64,000 nucleotides of DNA from Phytopythium helicoides (taxonomy: Eukaryota > Oomycota > Peronosporomycetes > Pythiales > Pythiaceae), in contig JANFNE010000006.1 of the NCBI GenBank assembly GCA_024867545.1, positions 1,448,001-1,512,000 of the forward strand, written 5' to 3'. Every line of letters begins with the position of its first letter. The stretch's first letter is position 1. A program made the position numbers and the translations under genes. Below, piece after piece: positions 11,485 through 21,872 of the stretch. Under the pieces are notes generated by a model, which ran no database searches, was not told where the DNA came from, and worked only from the letters and a program-made list of their open reading frames with translations.

Positions 11485-12239
11485 TTGCCCATTTAGGTGG
11501 AGCCACGCACGTTGGAGCTCATCCATGTTACAGAGTACACACGAAGCGTAGAATTGAGCACTGACAACGTGATGAAAACCTCCGCACGACCTTGGACTTT
11601 CTGGCACGTGGGTATTGCGCACCTGCGTCTCGCCATCGAGATCGCGCGAAGATTTCTGTGCTCCAGAGCCTTTCTTGAATATCCAGATACTGCTCGATCA
11701 CTAGGCTGGTGAAAACAGCTCGATCACTCGGCTGATGAGAATTATCCGTCACAAGGCTTTTTATGCGATCATCGAGGGCTACAACCGTCGCAAACACGTT
11801 CATGCACGAACGTAGTGTCCATCACGATTCGTTGCTGTTCCGCCCCGATCAGGCGGTGCAAACGTCTTGCGTTGAGTATCGCGTCGTCTCATCGCGGAAT
11901 GTTGGTATAGTTTACACAGTCGTTGGCCGGTTTAATTAGCCAATCGTCGCGTCGCATCCGGCTCTTCCTCCGCTTTTGAGCCAATCCTATCGCTCCGATT
12001 CAATCAGCACACACACTCTCTTGGTGTTTATGCGCTGGTCATTCTGCCACTCGCCGGCCGAGGAGCGCCATCATCGTCGATTGCTTCGTCGCTGTGAGCT
12101 CCGCCTGGCCGCGTGCGACGCGAATCCAGGCCCCCGGCGGCTCCAGTCCCACTTCCACGAGCTCCGCAGCGCCCTGACGCTCATTTCCCGACTCGAAGCG
12201 TCGAAATCCGAGCTCTACACGCCCCAAAACCGCCGCGAG
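11485..12239. other. Intergenic plus 5' region of hydrolase copy 1
   Basis: No conserved coding was seen. The frame of copy 1 is open upstream to 11976, but that part has no counterpart in copies 2 and 3. TCATTCT at 12039-12045 resembles an initiator and would place the transcription start after 11976, favouring the ATG at 12240. Confidence 0.5.
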
Positions 12240-13237
12240 ATGATCGGGTCGGCGCTCACGGCCGTGCTCATGCAGGGCATCGAGGTGCTGCGCTTCTGCG
12301 CGGGCTTCTCGTCCAAGACGGCAACGGTGGACCAGTTCACGTGGGCGTACATCGAGCGCGCGGGCAAGGACGAGGACGCGACCGAGCCCGTGGTCTTCCT
12401 GCACGGCTTCTCGTCCGTCAAGGAGTCGTGGGTCAACGTCGCGCGAGGCGTCGACAAGCGGTACAAGGTCGTGATCCCGGATCTCCCAGGCCAGGGCCGC
12501 ACGACGCCCGCAGACGCCATCATGAACTACTCGGTCGACCGACAGGCGCGCCGGCTGCACGAGTTCATCGAATCCGAAATCCCGCCGGAGAAGAAGGTCC
12601 ACATCGTCGGCTGCTCCATGGGAGGCATGCTGGCTGGCGCGTATGCCGGCATGTACCCGAACCGTGTTCGTTCCTTGACGCTCCTCTGTCCAGCTGGCAT
12701 CACGATGCCCAACAAGAGTGAGGCGTTCCGCCTCCTTGAGGATACTGGCAGGAACCTACTCCTCGCGCGCACTGCCGACGATATTATTGCGATGAACGAG
12801 GTGCTGACCTTTAAGTCGAGGAAGATCCCGAAGACATTTGCTGCTGCGTTCGCTAAGGAGCGGGTACGTTGTGCGAGTCAGTTGGAGTAGTATCGCCTCG
12901 CAAAGTTCTAATGTGCGTGCTTCTACAGGAAAAGCAGATGCCGGTGTTTGAGAAGATCGTTGCCGACTGCCTACAGGACCCTTCCGTACTGGACGACTAC
13001 CTCCCTAAGATCCGCGCTCGCACCCTTGTCATGTGGGGCAAGAACGACCGCGTCTTGGACATTTCGAGTCTCGACATTCTCGAGAAGAAGATGATGAATG
13101 CGCCAGAGCGCCACATTTTCCGATTTGAAGAGTGCGGGCATTTGGTGCAGCACGAGAAAGTTGCAGAGGTTACTGCCGCCATCAACGCGCACCTCGCGGG
13201 CCAGAAGCCATCGATCGAGCTGTCGCCAACGAGCTAA
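12240..13237 (+). CDS. Alpha/beta hydrolase, ABHD6/monoacylglycerol-lipase-like, tandem copy 1
   Basis: Exons 12240..12863 and 12929..13237 (65-nt GTACGT...CAG intron) give 310 aa. The oxyanion region VVFLHGFSSVKESW, nucleophile elbow VGCSMGGMLAG (Ser), acid in MWGKNDRVLDISS (Asp) and base in FEECGHLVQHE (His) form a complete catalytic triad. The family hydrolyses acylglycerols or related esters. The start was chosen by alignment with copies 2 and 3, which begin at the same place. Exon 1 is 624 nt in all three copies and the intron sits at the same codon (AKER|EK). Copy 1 lacks the last 8 residues found in copies 2 and 3, and its stop lies 21 bp from the end of a convergent Fanzor gene. Confidence 0.9.
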
Positions 13238-13258
13238 TCCCTGCGCAATCAATATCAT

Positions 13259-15142
13259 TTAGACTGTTTTCCAAACTAATAGAAGCATGAGCATGTTCTT
13301 CGAGGCGTTGACGTCGCGGTTCACAGTAGTACCAAAACAGCCATTGGATCGACAATGGAGCACACTATAAACCTTGCACGTCCGCCATTCCTTGTCCGTG
13401 CTGTTCTTGACCTTGCAGAGTCGGAGACTGTACTGGTATTCTAGCCGCCGGTGGCAACGTGAGTGAAGCTTGCTGGTGCGAAACTCATCAATCGATTGCA
13501 CACGACAGTAGTTTCTTAACGTGTGCTCGAGTCTTTTGACCGGCCCCGCGGGGCACTTCTTGATGAGTCCAGAGTAATCGGTATTGCTCCAATCTCCAAA
13601 TCCAACCACCGTTCGCCTGCCTGCTTGCTGGGTCAGTCTCCGACATAGTTCATGAAGCTTCTTCTGCGCAAAGATGTACCGACCAAAACGCAGGTTGCGG
13701 AATCCCTTCGCCCGTGAAAATCCTAGCAGGTTTTCCATATGTGGAATAACGTATCGTGTGTACGTTTCCAGCAGCTCGAGCGACGCGGTCTTCTTCGACG
13801 GCATCTGACGCTCGGCCGCCAAAATGTCGGGACGCCGCTCCTTCCAGCAAGCTATCTTCTGGTTGCTCTTGTGGTAGCGAGCATCCTCGTAGAACTCACG
13901 AGAAGAGCAGTGGATAGTCTCGCCGTCCTGGTTGGTTGCTACAAACAGATCTCGTCTGCCAGGATCTAGGCCCCACATGACATCGTAGTCTTCTTCCCTG
14001 AGTGGGCGGTCTGTCGCCGGATGGGTTTTCCGCATGACGATGCTGACAGCCTTTCCGTCCGTCACGATCTCTCCTGCGAACTTCTTGTTGGCTGTTTCAA
14101 ACTTCTCGATATTGAAGAGACTGTGCCACCATTCGTCTGCGACAGCATTCCAATCGTCACCTAAAGGAGGCACACAAACACCAGCACGTAGAAGAAGGCT
14201 GTGGAGCACCGTCTTGCACATCTTGAAGTGCGAGCACTTGAACCCATTCTTTGTCGGCAGGAGACTGAACGTGCTGACCTCTGGGATGTCCTGTCGATGT
14301 TGAAATCGCCGATTCCTCTCCTCAATGTCGGTTAGAATCATGTAGGTGAGAGGAAGCAATCTGTTAGCCTCGTCGGACAAGTAGCCGCTCTCGTTGCGCG
14401 GGATCTGCTCTCGCCAAGCCTGCACCTCGGTATCGTTGCCCGTTATAGACAGGGTCCAGGATGTGACGTAGGCCTCAGCACCATTCAAGTCATAGACCCG
14501 CTTGATGTGACGGTGAAAGCGACGGTAGAAGTTGCGTACGATCGCGTTCTTGGTGTTAGTGGCCATCATTTGGGCTGCGTTCTGCTGCCACTTGCACGTC
14601 GAGCGTCCTCACCTCGCCAAGTGTTGTACAGCGTGACTGAGCAGGAGACCCGAGTATGGTGGAGCTGGCGTTGCAAACACACGATTGTAGAAGAAGACCT
14701 GGTTGAGTGGCTCCACTGCATCGCCCAGCTGACACATCCGCACGGCGTGGATGTTGGCGAGGACGTAAGCCTCCAGCACGGCCTGGTCCATATCCGCCAG
14801 CACAGACTCCCACGGCAAAGTCATGGCCTCATCGCTCTTGCAAAACGCCTTGAGCGACGTCTTGACGCACACAAGCGAGGACTTGGCGTTAGCTGCGTCA
14901 CAAGCTTCGACTTCGGCTCGTCGCCTCTTTGACTGACTCTTGCGTGGTTCTGCACTGCGCTTCTTCCTTTTAGACCTAGCACCAGCTGCACGTGTTGTCT
15001 TGGACCTACCTCGACGAGTTGCGGAAGCAGCTCTACTCGTTGTGGATCTGCATAGCCCTGCGGCAGCTTGCCTGATCTTGGACCTGCCTCGCCGGGGACC
15101 TGGATCGCCCTCCGTGCCCGATCGAGCGCGCTTGCTTGCCAT
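13259..15142 (-). CDS. Fanzor (eukaryotic TnpB-like RNA-guided nuclease), interrupted by one in-frame TGA
   Basis: A single frame runs from ATG 15142 to the stop at 13259 (627 codons) with one internal stop, TGA at 14611-14609. The N-terminal part (177 codons) is Lys/Arg/Ser-rich, then has DMDQAVLEAYVLANIHAVR, which aligns with the matching region of the second Fanzor at 51694-53967. The C-terminal part (436 residues from the next Met) holds RuvC-I WGLDPGRRDLF (Asp202 of that part), VVGFGDWSNTDYSG, a relocated RuvC-II glutamate in SIDEFRTSK (Glu362), zinc-finger pairs H369/C372 and C406/C411, and RuvC-III VNRDVNASKN (Asp419). His369 replaces the usual first Cys. Fanzors are known to cut DNA with a guide RNA encoded near the 3' end. 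The element sits between hydrolase copies 1 and 2. Confidence 0.88.
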
Positions 15143-15661
15143 GGTGGCAAATTACACTGTGAGTATGGAGATCAGAGTCGGCAGCCGCTTTTGCTCGTTG
15201 CCGTTCGAGAGCGAGTGGGCGCTTGACAATTCAAAACATGCCATTGCCCATTTACGTGTATGCAGGCAGAGCTGCAAAGGGAACGCTTCAATCCTCGTGG
15301 AGGTACAGCGCAGCCATCCAGCCATCTTCAAACAGCAAATCACTGACGCCCTGATCTGCCTGGCCGATCCTCGCATTCTCCCACCACATGAGTCCACGAC
15401 TTTGATGGGCACTTCAACTCCTTTCCTCGATTGGCCAATCCAAACGCGTCATCTCCAAAAATGTCTGGCTTTCAGCGAATGAAAGTCTCGTTTCTGATGT
15501 TGACTCTCGTGAAAGTTGCACACTGCAAAAGATGGCCGACCGCATGTGATGAATCGGAGGATGGGATCCTGGATCTATTCGCTGTGAGGAATCACCTTCT
15601 CTGATCTCTGGCTGGCTGCATTCTGAATTTTACCTCCAGCTGCCCATTGGCCTCGACTGCT
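15143..15661. other. Spacer between Fanzor 5' end and hydrolase copy 2
   Basis: No conserved coding. It should contain the Fanzor promoter, one edge of the inserted element and the copy-2 promoter. GCATTCT at 15618-15624, 38 nt before the ATG of copy 2, is a partial initiator match. I could not identify an element end. Confidence 0.45.
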
Positions 15662-16697
15662 ATGGTGAGCTCGACACTCATGGCAATGGCCATGCATGGG
15701 CCAAAGGCGCTGCGCTACTGCATGCGTTTCACGACGAAGACTGCCACCATCGACGAGTTCACCTGGTCATATTTGGAGCGGCCAGGCAGGGATGAAGACA
15801 CGACGGAGCCTGTGGTATTCCTGCATGGCTTCTCGTCCGTCAAGGAATCATGGATCCACATTGCGAGCGGGATCGACAAGCGAAACCGAGTCGTTATTCC
15901 CGACTTGCCAGGACATGGAAGGACCAAGCCGGCAGACCCAACCATGGACTATTCCGTGATACTTCAAGCCGAACGTCTGCATGCATTCCTGAAGAAGGTG
16001 CTCCCACGACGGACTAAAGTGCATATCGTCGGATGCTCCATGGGTGGGATGCTCGCTGGTGTGTACGCTGGTAAATACCCCGACCATGTTCGATCGGTGA
16101 CCATGATCTGCCCCGCTGGTATCACAATGTCAAGCAAAAGTGAGGCTTTCCGCATTCTCGAGGAGACCGGCCAAAACCCGTTGCTTGCCCAAACTCCCGA
16201 TGAGATTATCAAGATGAACGACATGCTCAGCTACAACGCCAAGAGGCTCTCGAAGCCCATCGCCATTGCCTTCTCCAAGGAGAGGGTACGTACTCGCAGG
16301 CGGATAAAGCCATCATCACGACTAACGCCCAGTGCTTATGGCTAATGGATTGTATGTTCTGTAGGAAAAGAACATCCAGGTGTATGCGAAGATTGCCAAC
16401 GACGGCTTGGAAGACCCAGTCGTGCTCGATCGATATTTGCCACACATTCGTGCTCGAGCCCTTGTTGTTTGGGGTGAGAATGACCGCATCATCGACGTTT
16501 CGAGTCTCAATATGCTCGAGAAGAGGCTTGTAAAGGTACCTATGCGGCACATCATCCGTATCAACCAGTGCGGTCACTCGGTTCATTACGAGAGGCAGGC
16601 TGAGTGCATCGATGCTGTAAATGAGCTCCTAGTCGGTGGTGTCCCCTCTTTTGTTTGCTCCATCGGGAAAGTGAGAAGGAGATTGAAAACTTTTTAG
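15662..16697 (+). CDS. Alpha/beta hydrolase, ABHD6-like, tandem copy 2
   Basis: Exons 15662..16285 and 16365..16697 (79-nt GTACGT...TAG intron) give 318 aa. Triad motifs are VVFLHGFSSVKESW, VGCSMGGMLAGVYAG (Ser), VWGENDRIIDVSS (Asp) and NQCGHSVHYE (His), so it is predicted to be active. Intron position and exon-1 length are identical to copies 1 and 3. The C-terminus ends in a basic stretch (GKVRRRLKTF) unlike copy 3. The ATG at 15662 was chosen because all three copies share the next residues. An initiator-like GCATTCT lies 38 nt upstream. Confidence 0.9.
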
Positions 16698-17287
16698 GGC
16701 ATGATATCAATACAGTGTTTGGTCACTTAGCTCTCCAGTGTTTGGCGGGAATAGCCATGCAGGCAAGAATGATAGAGCTCTTACTACCAAAGGGAGAATA
16801 GTTTAGCTGACCATCTGAAGCGGAACACTTTTGTTTAATGGTGGTCATCGTTCTTTGTTAAGTATTCATTTCCGACTCTTGCATCTCAGATAACCCTCTG
16901 TAGAAATCATTATTTCGCTCCGTGCATGTTCTGCTGGCGCATGTTTTCAATATAATATCCCAACCAGCCATGAGCCGGGTCCGGGTGTCTGTGGCAGATC
17001 ATGATTGCCGCTATGGGTATAGTAAAAGATCAAGTTGGTCCGGCACTCCATCTGGATATCCGTGTCAAGCCATGAAAGGGCATATGGCAGCCAGGGTGTG
17101 ACAGTATGGAGTGATGGTCTGCATGTTTCCTTTCCTCGGCAGCCAATCGTGTCGTGCAAATCATCATTTTACCTTGGCTCTATGCCCAACTCGGACACAT
17201 CAACTCTTGTTATAGTGAAGGTCGGCAAAGAGCTCTTGGCAAGGTCTCATTCCAGATTCTACCTTGCCCATCAAACACTCGACTCCA
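16698..17287. other. Intergenic between hydrolase copies 2 and 3
   Basis: About 590 bp without conserved coding. An initiator match is near its right end (see 17246). No repeats were noticed. Confidence 0.5.
17246..17253 (+). promoter_or_regulatory. Initiator-like element upstream of hydrolase copy 3
   Basis: CTCATTCC matches the oomycete Inr YTCANTYY exactly and lies about 35 nt before the ATG at 17288. Confidence 0.5.
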
Positions 17288-18308
17288 ATGATCGGGTCAG
17301 CGCTCACAGCAATGGTGCTGCATGGTTTCAAGGCCTTGCGCTACTGTGTTGGCTTCACGTCCAAAACCGTCGCTGTTGACGAGTTCAGCTGGGCATATAT
17401 CGAGCGCTCCGGCAGAGACGAGTACACAACCGAGCCCGTGGTGTTCCTGCACGGGTTCTCGTCGGTCAAAGAGTCGTGGATCCACATTGCGCGTGGAATT
17501 GACAAGAGGTACAAAGTTGTGATTCCTGATCTCCCTGGACAAGGGCGGACAAAGCCAGCGACTACGAACATGGAGTACAACATCCAGCTTCAAGCACGGC
17601 GTCTTCGAGCGTTTTTGAAGACGCTATTTCCAAACGAACGGAAAGTTCACGTGGTCGGATGCTCAATGGGCGGCATGCTAGCTGGTGTATATGCCGGTAT
17701 GTATCCAGATCATGTGCGGTCGCTGACGCTAGTCTGCCCAGCGGGAATCACGATGCCTCATCAAAGCGAAGCATACCGCATGCTGGAGGAGACGGGAAGA
17801 AATCCGTTGCTTGCTCGAACCACAGAGGAAATCATCATGATGAACGACATGCTAAGCTACAAGGCCAAGAGAGTGCCACGAGCAATTGCCGCTGTCTATG
17901 CTAAAGAAAGGGTGAGTATTCAGCATCCTGCCGAAGTTCATGATCTACGTCTAACTCGATGTATGGTGACTATAGGAGAAACACTTGCCCGTGTATGCAA
18001 AGATCATTAATGATTGTCTATCAGACCCTTCGGTACTCGACAGATTCTTGTCGAGAATCCGTGCACGAACTCTCGTCATGTGGGGTAAGAATGACCGCAT
18101 CTTGGACATATCCAGCCTCAGCGTGCTTGAAAAATCGTTGGTGAACGTTCCAGTCCGACATATTATTCGGATCGATGAGTGTGGCCACACCGTGCATCAT
18201 GAGAAGCCTATTGAGTGCACTGCCGCCATCAACGCACTCTTAGCTGGCGGCATTCCATCTTTCCCATCGTCTCCGACGACACCAAGAGAGAGCTTTGACG
18301 ATTTCTAA
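17288..18308 (+). CDS. Alpha/beta hydrolase, ABHD6-like, tandem copy 3
   Basis: Exons 17288..17911 and 17976..18308 (64-nt GTGAGT...TAG intron) give 318 aa. It starts MIGSALTAMVLHGFKALRYC, nearly the same as copy 1. Triad: VVFLHGFSSVKESW, VGCSMGGMLAGVYAG (Ser), MWGKNDRILDISS (Asp), DECGHTVHHE (His). The C-terminus SSPTTPRESFDDF extends past the end of copy 1. The shared intron, exon length and head-to-tail order show local duplication before the Fanzor insertion split the array. Confidence 0.92.
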
Positions 18309-18492
18309 TACAACTCGCGTTGTTGATTTTGCTCCGCGGAATAAAAAATCCTTTCAGGGACAGTTCTCACTCGCACAAATGGTTCAGGCCAATTGTGATA
18401 AACTGTCCTTTGCGAACAAGGCGGTCTATTTACTAGCTCCCTCATCACGACGGACAATGTAATCTTGCCGCCTTTGGCCCTTGACAGTCTTC

Positions 18493-19938
18493 TTAAGGCG
18501 AAGGCGCTGTCTCGTAAACCTGCAACAAGGCGTCGTCGCCGCCAGAAACCAACCTGGTGCCTGTCGAGTTGTACGCAACGCTCCAGACCTAAATTGATGA
18601 GGTTTAGCAAGCCGTTAATGTACAACGACAGCGATCTTACTGTGTGTACCTGATCCGTATGGGTATCGAAGGTCGTAAGACAGCGACGCATACCGAGGTC
18701 CCAGATCTTGACGCGACGATCAGCACCACTACAAAATTTAAGCTTGTCAGCTCGATAGGCTTTTTTTTTTCGTTGACAATAGCGCTCAACGCACCCGGTA
18801 GCAAATTGCTGTCCATCAGGAGAGCAAGCAACGCTGAGGACCCACGAAATATGTCCAGATAGCGTTGCAACCGCGTTGTCGTGAGCACTGGTATCACAGC
18901 AATTAGGTACAGTGAATATGCGATTAGTGCCTAGAGAGCCACGAGTTGCGAACTGATATCGTGAAAGAACTGTAACGCACGTGTCGTAGACGTTGATGTG
19001 CATGTCGTCCGACGCAGCAAAGAGCTTTCCGTCAGGAGAGTACGTAACCGAGCGCACAGGCTTCGATCGGTCTATTTGGCAGCCATACCAGCGACGTCGT
19101 CAGTATGATGAGGGGCTCTGGGATAAACGATCTCATAAGCACTCAGTGGCCGCACCTTCGTACTTCTGCACCAGCGATCCCGTCTCGACGTCGTAGACAC
19201 CGACGAATCCGTCGAATCCACCGCAAGCAATGTGCTTCCCGTCCGGTGACTGGATCGAGAAACACAACGCATCAGAAGAAGCCCATTTGTCAACCATCAA
19301 GCCAAGTCTGGAACGTACATAGGCGACGCTCAGCACAAACTTGGCTTGCGTCGGGATATCGTGGGTGAGTTTCTCGCTCTCCAGGTCAAAGAAGTTAATC
19401 TTCCCCTGCTGGCTGCCAGACACGAGCTTGGACTCGTCGGGGCTGTAGCAGAGCTGCCAGAGCTCTCCCGGACCGGCGTCGATGGTCTTCTCCACAGCTC
19501 CAGACGACAGGTTCAACAAGCGGATCTGCGAGTCCAGCGAGCTCGTGACGGCATGCGTGCCCTCCTTGTTGCCCACAATAGAGATCGTGCCCAGCACGTG
19601 GCCGGGGTACTGCTGGGAGACCGTGATGGTGTCCTTGGTCACATCCCTGTCCGGATCGCACATGACAGCGGTTAGACAAACCCAACCATCGAAACCAACG
19701 GCAAAGAACCGCGAAGCTACCATGACTTGGCCACTTCGTCCACCGATCCCGTCAGGATCTTGTCGTCGGACGTCCAGAAGGTGCTCCAGATGCCGTCGCT
19801 GTGCGCGCCCGGGAACTGCAGTGACGCGCGATGCTGCTCCGCGATCCCCGCGCCATACCGAGTGCCACAGAGCGAGTCAGCGCCCCGGACTTCGACCACT
19901 CGAGCCTCCAGCGCCTCAGGAATGACATGCAGCCGCAC
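18493..19938 (-). CDS. WDR61: WD40 protein WDR61/SKI8
   Basis: Seven exons: 19938..19721, 19646..19319, 19249..19156, 19071..18981, 18887..18795, 18728..18641, 18588..18493. The total is 1008 nt and all introns are GT-AG, 52-93 nt. The product is a seven-bladed WD40 propeller that in other eukaryotes scaffolds the SKI (exosome) and PAF1 complexes. Diagnostic blocks in order: HSDGIWSTFWTSDD, TSSLDSQIRLLNLSSG with KTIDAGPGELW, KFVLSVAYSPDGKHIACGG, KPVRSVTYSPDGKLFAASDD, LSGHISWVLSVACSPDG, DRRVKIWDLGMRRC, VWSVAYNSTGTRLVSGGDD. The 5' boundary is uncertain because the first frame has no ATG before HRASLQFPGAHSDG; the true start may be in a small upstream exon or beyond a frame break. The gene is divergent from the hydrolase at 20162. 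Confidence 0.88.
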
Positions 19939-20161
19939 GCACCGTCGGTCGCGCCATTTCTCACTCGTTCGGGCCCCAGGGAGCGCGCGCGTCGGCCTCG
20001 ATCGGTCGGTCGATCACCTCGCCCCGTCCGTTGGAATGAGGGCAACAAGCTGCCCGACTGCTCTCTATTTTTGCCCAATCAAATCGAATGAATCCCCTAT
20101 TTTCACCCAATCCAAACACCTTCATTCGCGGCAAGTCCATGCTGAAGGCGACCACTGCGGG

Positions 20162-21211
20162 ATGTGGCGGTCGATGCCGCGGCTGAGCGCGGCGTTCGCG
20201 TGGACGGACGTCGCCTACGTGTCCGGAGCGGCGCACGGTAGCCAGGCACTGGACCTCGCGGTCCCCAGGGGCCGAGCGGCGCGCCGCCCCACGTGCGTGT
20301 TCGTGCACGGCGGCTCCTGGCAGCGCGGCGACAAGCGCGGCGGCATGAACCGCGGCGTGGACGCGGCGTTCGCGCGCGAGGGCTTGGTGGGCGTGTCGGT
20401 CAACTACAGGCTCTCGCCAGAGGTGCAGCACCCGATGCACGCGCAGGATGTGGCGGCGGCGGTCAAGTGGCTGCACGACAATGTCGAGAAGGTCGGGGAG
20501 GCAGAGGTGGCCGACTTGAAGCGCGCGACTCACGACGTTTGACGCCGCCTGCAGTTTGGAGGAGACCCCGAGCAGCTCGTGCTTGTCGGACATAGCGCTG
20601 GAGCGCACCTGGTCATGCAGGTCCTGTCGGACCCGCGGTTCCTGAGAGACGCCGGGCTGGACAAACCAGTGGAGAAGGTGGTCAAGGCTGCAGTCGGCAT
20701 CTCGGGAGTCTACAACATTGTGCGCATCGCCAACACGTCCTACGGAGAGCTGGTGGTGCGTCATGAGCGTGATGCGGCCTGGCGTCCATGAAGAGGCTTA
20801 CCGATGCATTCCACAGACCAACCCGGCGTTCGGCGAGCGCGTGGAAGCCTGGCGGACGGCATCGATCGTGCCGGTGCTGATGAAGGAAGGCGTGGATGCG
20901 CCGTTGACCCGGATCCCGCTGATGCTGATCACAGCGGAGCAGGACTTTCACTTCGAGGAGGACGCAAGAGAGCTCGAGACGTGGCTCGCGAACGCAGGAC
21001 ACGTAGGTGTGATTGACGTGATGTGAACCGATGCCATTCTGACAGCTGAGTTGTGTTGCTGGCTCGATCGTCGCAGAGGAGCATCCAGCGGCACGTCATC
21101 CTCGACAAGAACCACTTTACGATCATCCGCGACCTGACAGAGGACCCGGAGGACGAAACGATGGCGCTCGTGGCGGCGTTCGCCAAAGAGCAGTGCCGTT
21201 ATTCCCCCTAG
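20162..21211 (+). CDS. Alpha/beta hydrolase, kynurenine-formamidase/ICME-like esterase
   Basis: Three exons, 20162..20491, about 20555..21002 and 21077..21211. HGGSWQRGDK is the HGG oxyanion motif, LVLVGHSAGAHLVM the nucleophile elbow, LITAEQDFHFEED the acid region and LDKNHFTIIRDLTED the catalytic His. The combination FGGDPEQ before GHSAGAH resembles isoprenylcysteine methylesterases, and the C-terminal NHFTII resembles arylformamidases, so the substrate is uncertain. Exon 2 changes frame between about 20760 and 20790 (GELVV to RPGVHEEAYRC), most likely one wrong base. An initiator-like TCATTCG lies at 20122. Confidence 0.78.
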
Positions 21212-21324
21212 ATGTTGAAGAAGCAAGTGCAGTCACCCCAAGCGCAGGCGTACGTGTTGTTTTTTGTTGCATGCAGTCACCGCCCGCTCTCTAGGGGCGC
21301 TCATTTGGGTCTCCTCCCCCGCGC

Positions 21325-21705
21325 TCACACCTGCTTGCGCTCCGTGAAGGCGCGCATGATGCAGCCCTGGCCGGCCTTGGCCGCCAGCTTCTGGTGCCAG
21401 TCGAGGATCGCGGCGCTCTGCGCGGGCATGCCGAGGAAGCGCGCGAGGTACTTCATGAGCGCGTCCTCGAGCTCGGGGCTGAGCGCGTCGATGGCGCGCT
21501 GCGTCTCGCCCTTGTTGCACGCCAGCAGCGCCGACAGCACCGTCTGCGCGTTCTCGTCCTTGAGCGCGTCCGACTTGCTCAGCACCGGCGGGTCCTCGAG
21601 CGCCGCGCGCACCGCCTCTTCGTTCTTGCGCTGCGCCAGCAGCGACCGCACGCTGGACGCACGCGCCTTGACGCCCGCCGCGATGCGCGCCTCGTCGTCC
21701 GCCAT
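21325..21705 (-). CDS. ARPC5: Arp2/3 complex subunit 5 (p16-Arc)
   Basis: One exon of 126 aa starting MADDEARIAAGVKARASS. The segments RKNEEAVRAALEDPPVLSKS, ALMKYLARFLGMP and AILDWHQKLAAKAGQGCIMR align with the ARPC5 blocks (A..AALKNPP..., LMKYIYKG, LLQWHEKALA.GGVGSIVR). The protein is an all-helical accessory subunit of the Arp2/3 actin nucleator. It is shorter than animal ARPC5 (about 151 aa) because the acidic N-terminal extension is missing. The open frame extends upstream into the next gene but only this part is conserved. Confidence 0.92.
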   Translation of the reverse strand: MADDEARIAAGVKARASSVRSLLAQRKNEEAVRAALEDPPVLSKSDALKDENAQTVLSALLACNKGETQRAIDALSPELEDALMKYLARFLGMPAQSAAILDWHQKLAAKAGQGCIMRAFTERKQV

Positions 21706-21872
21706 CTTCTTCTCCCCCTGGTTGTAGATTGAACTGCTCAATATCGGGCGATCGCCGCGACGAAATCCTGGGTAAAAGCATACCCTCTGCAAGGCGATGT
21801 GACATGCAACTGCGATCTGGCATTCGACAACTTCAACGCAATTGAGGAGCTTATGAGCAGGTCGAGGAGCTA

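Noticed and set aside
11976..12239. N-terminal extension of hydrolase copy 1
   Set aside because: Not present in copies 2 and 3, and an initiator-like site lies inside it at 12039.
14555..14611. Intron hiding the Fanzor 1 stop codon
   Set aside because: The GTGAGG at 14613 could be a donor, but the AG sites I examined within about 110 nt all give lengths not divisible by three, and most are under 40 nt.
14609..14611. TGA read as selenocysteine or a variant genetic code
   Set aside because: Many genes in the window end in TGA in the normal way, and the residue falls in a region with no Cys/Sec chemistry.
15152..15412. Small minus-strand ORF upstream of Fanzor 1
   Set aside because: No conserved features and no context support; probably chance.
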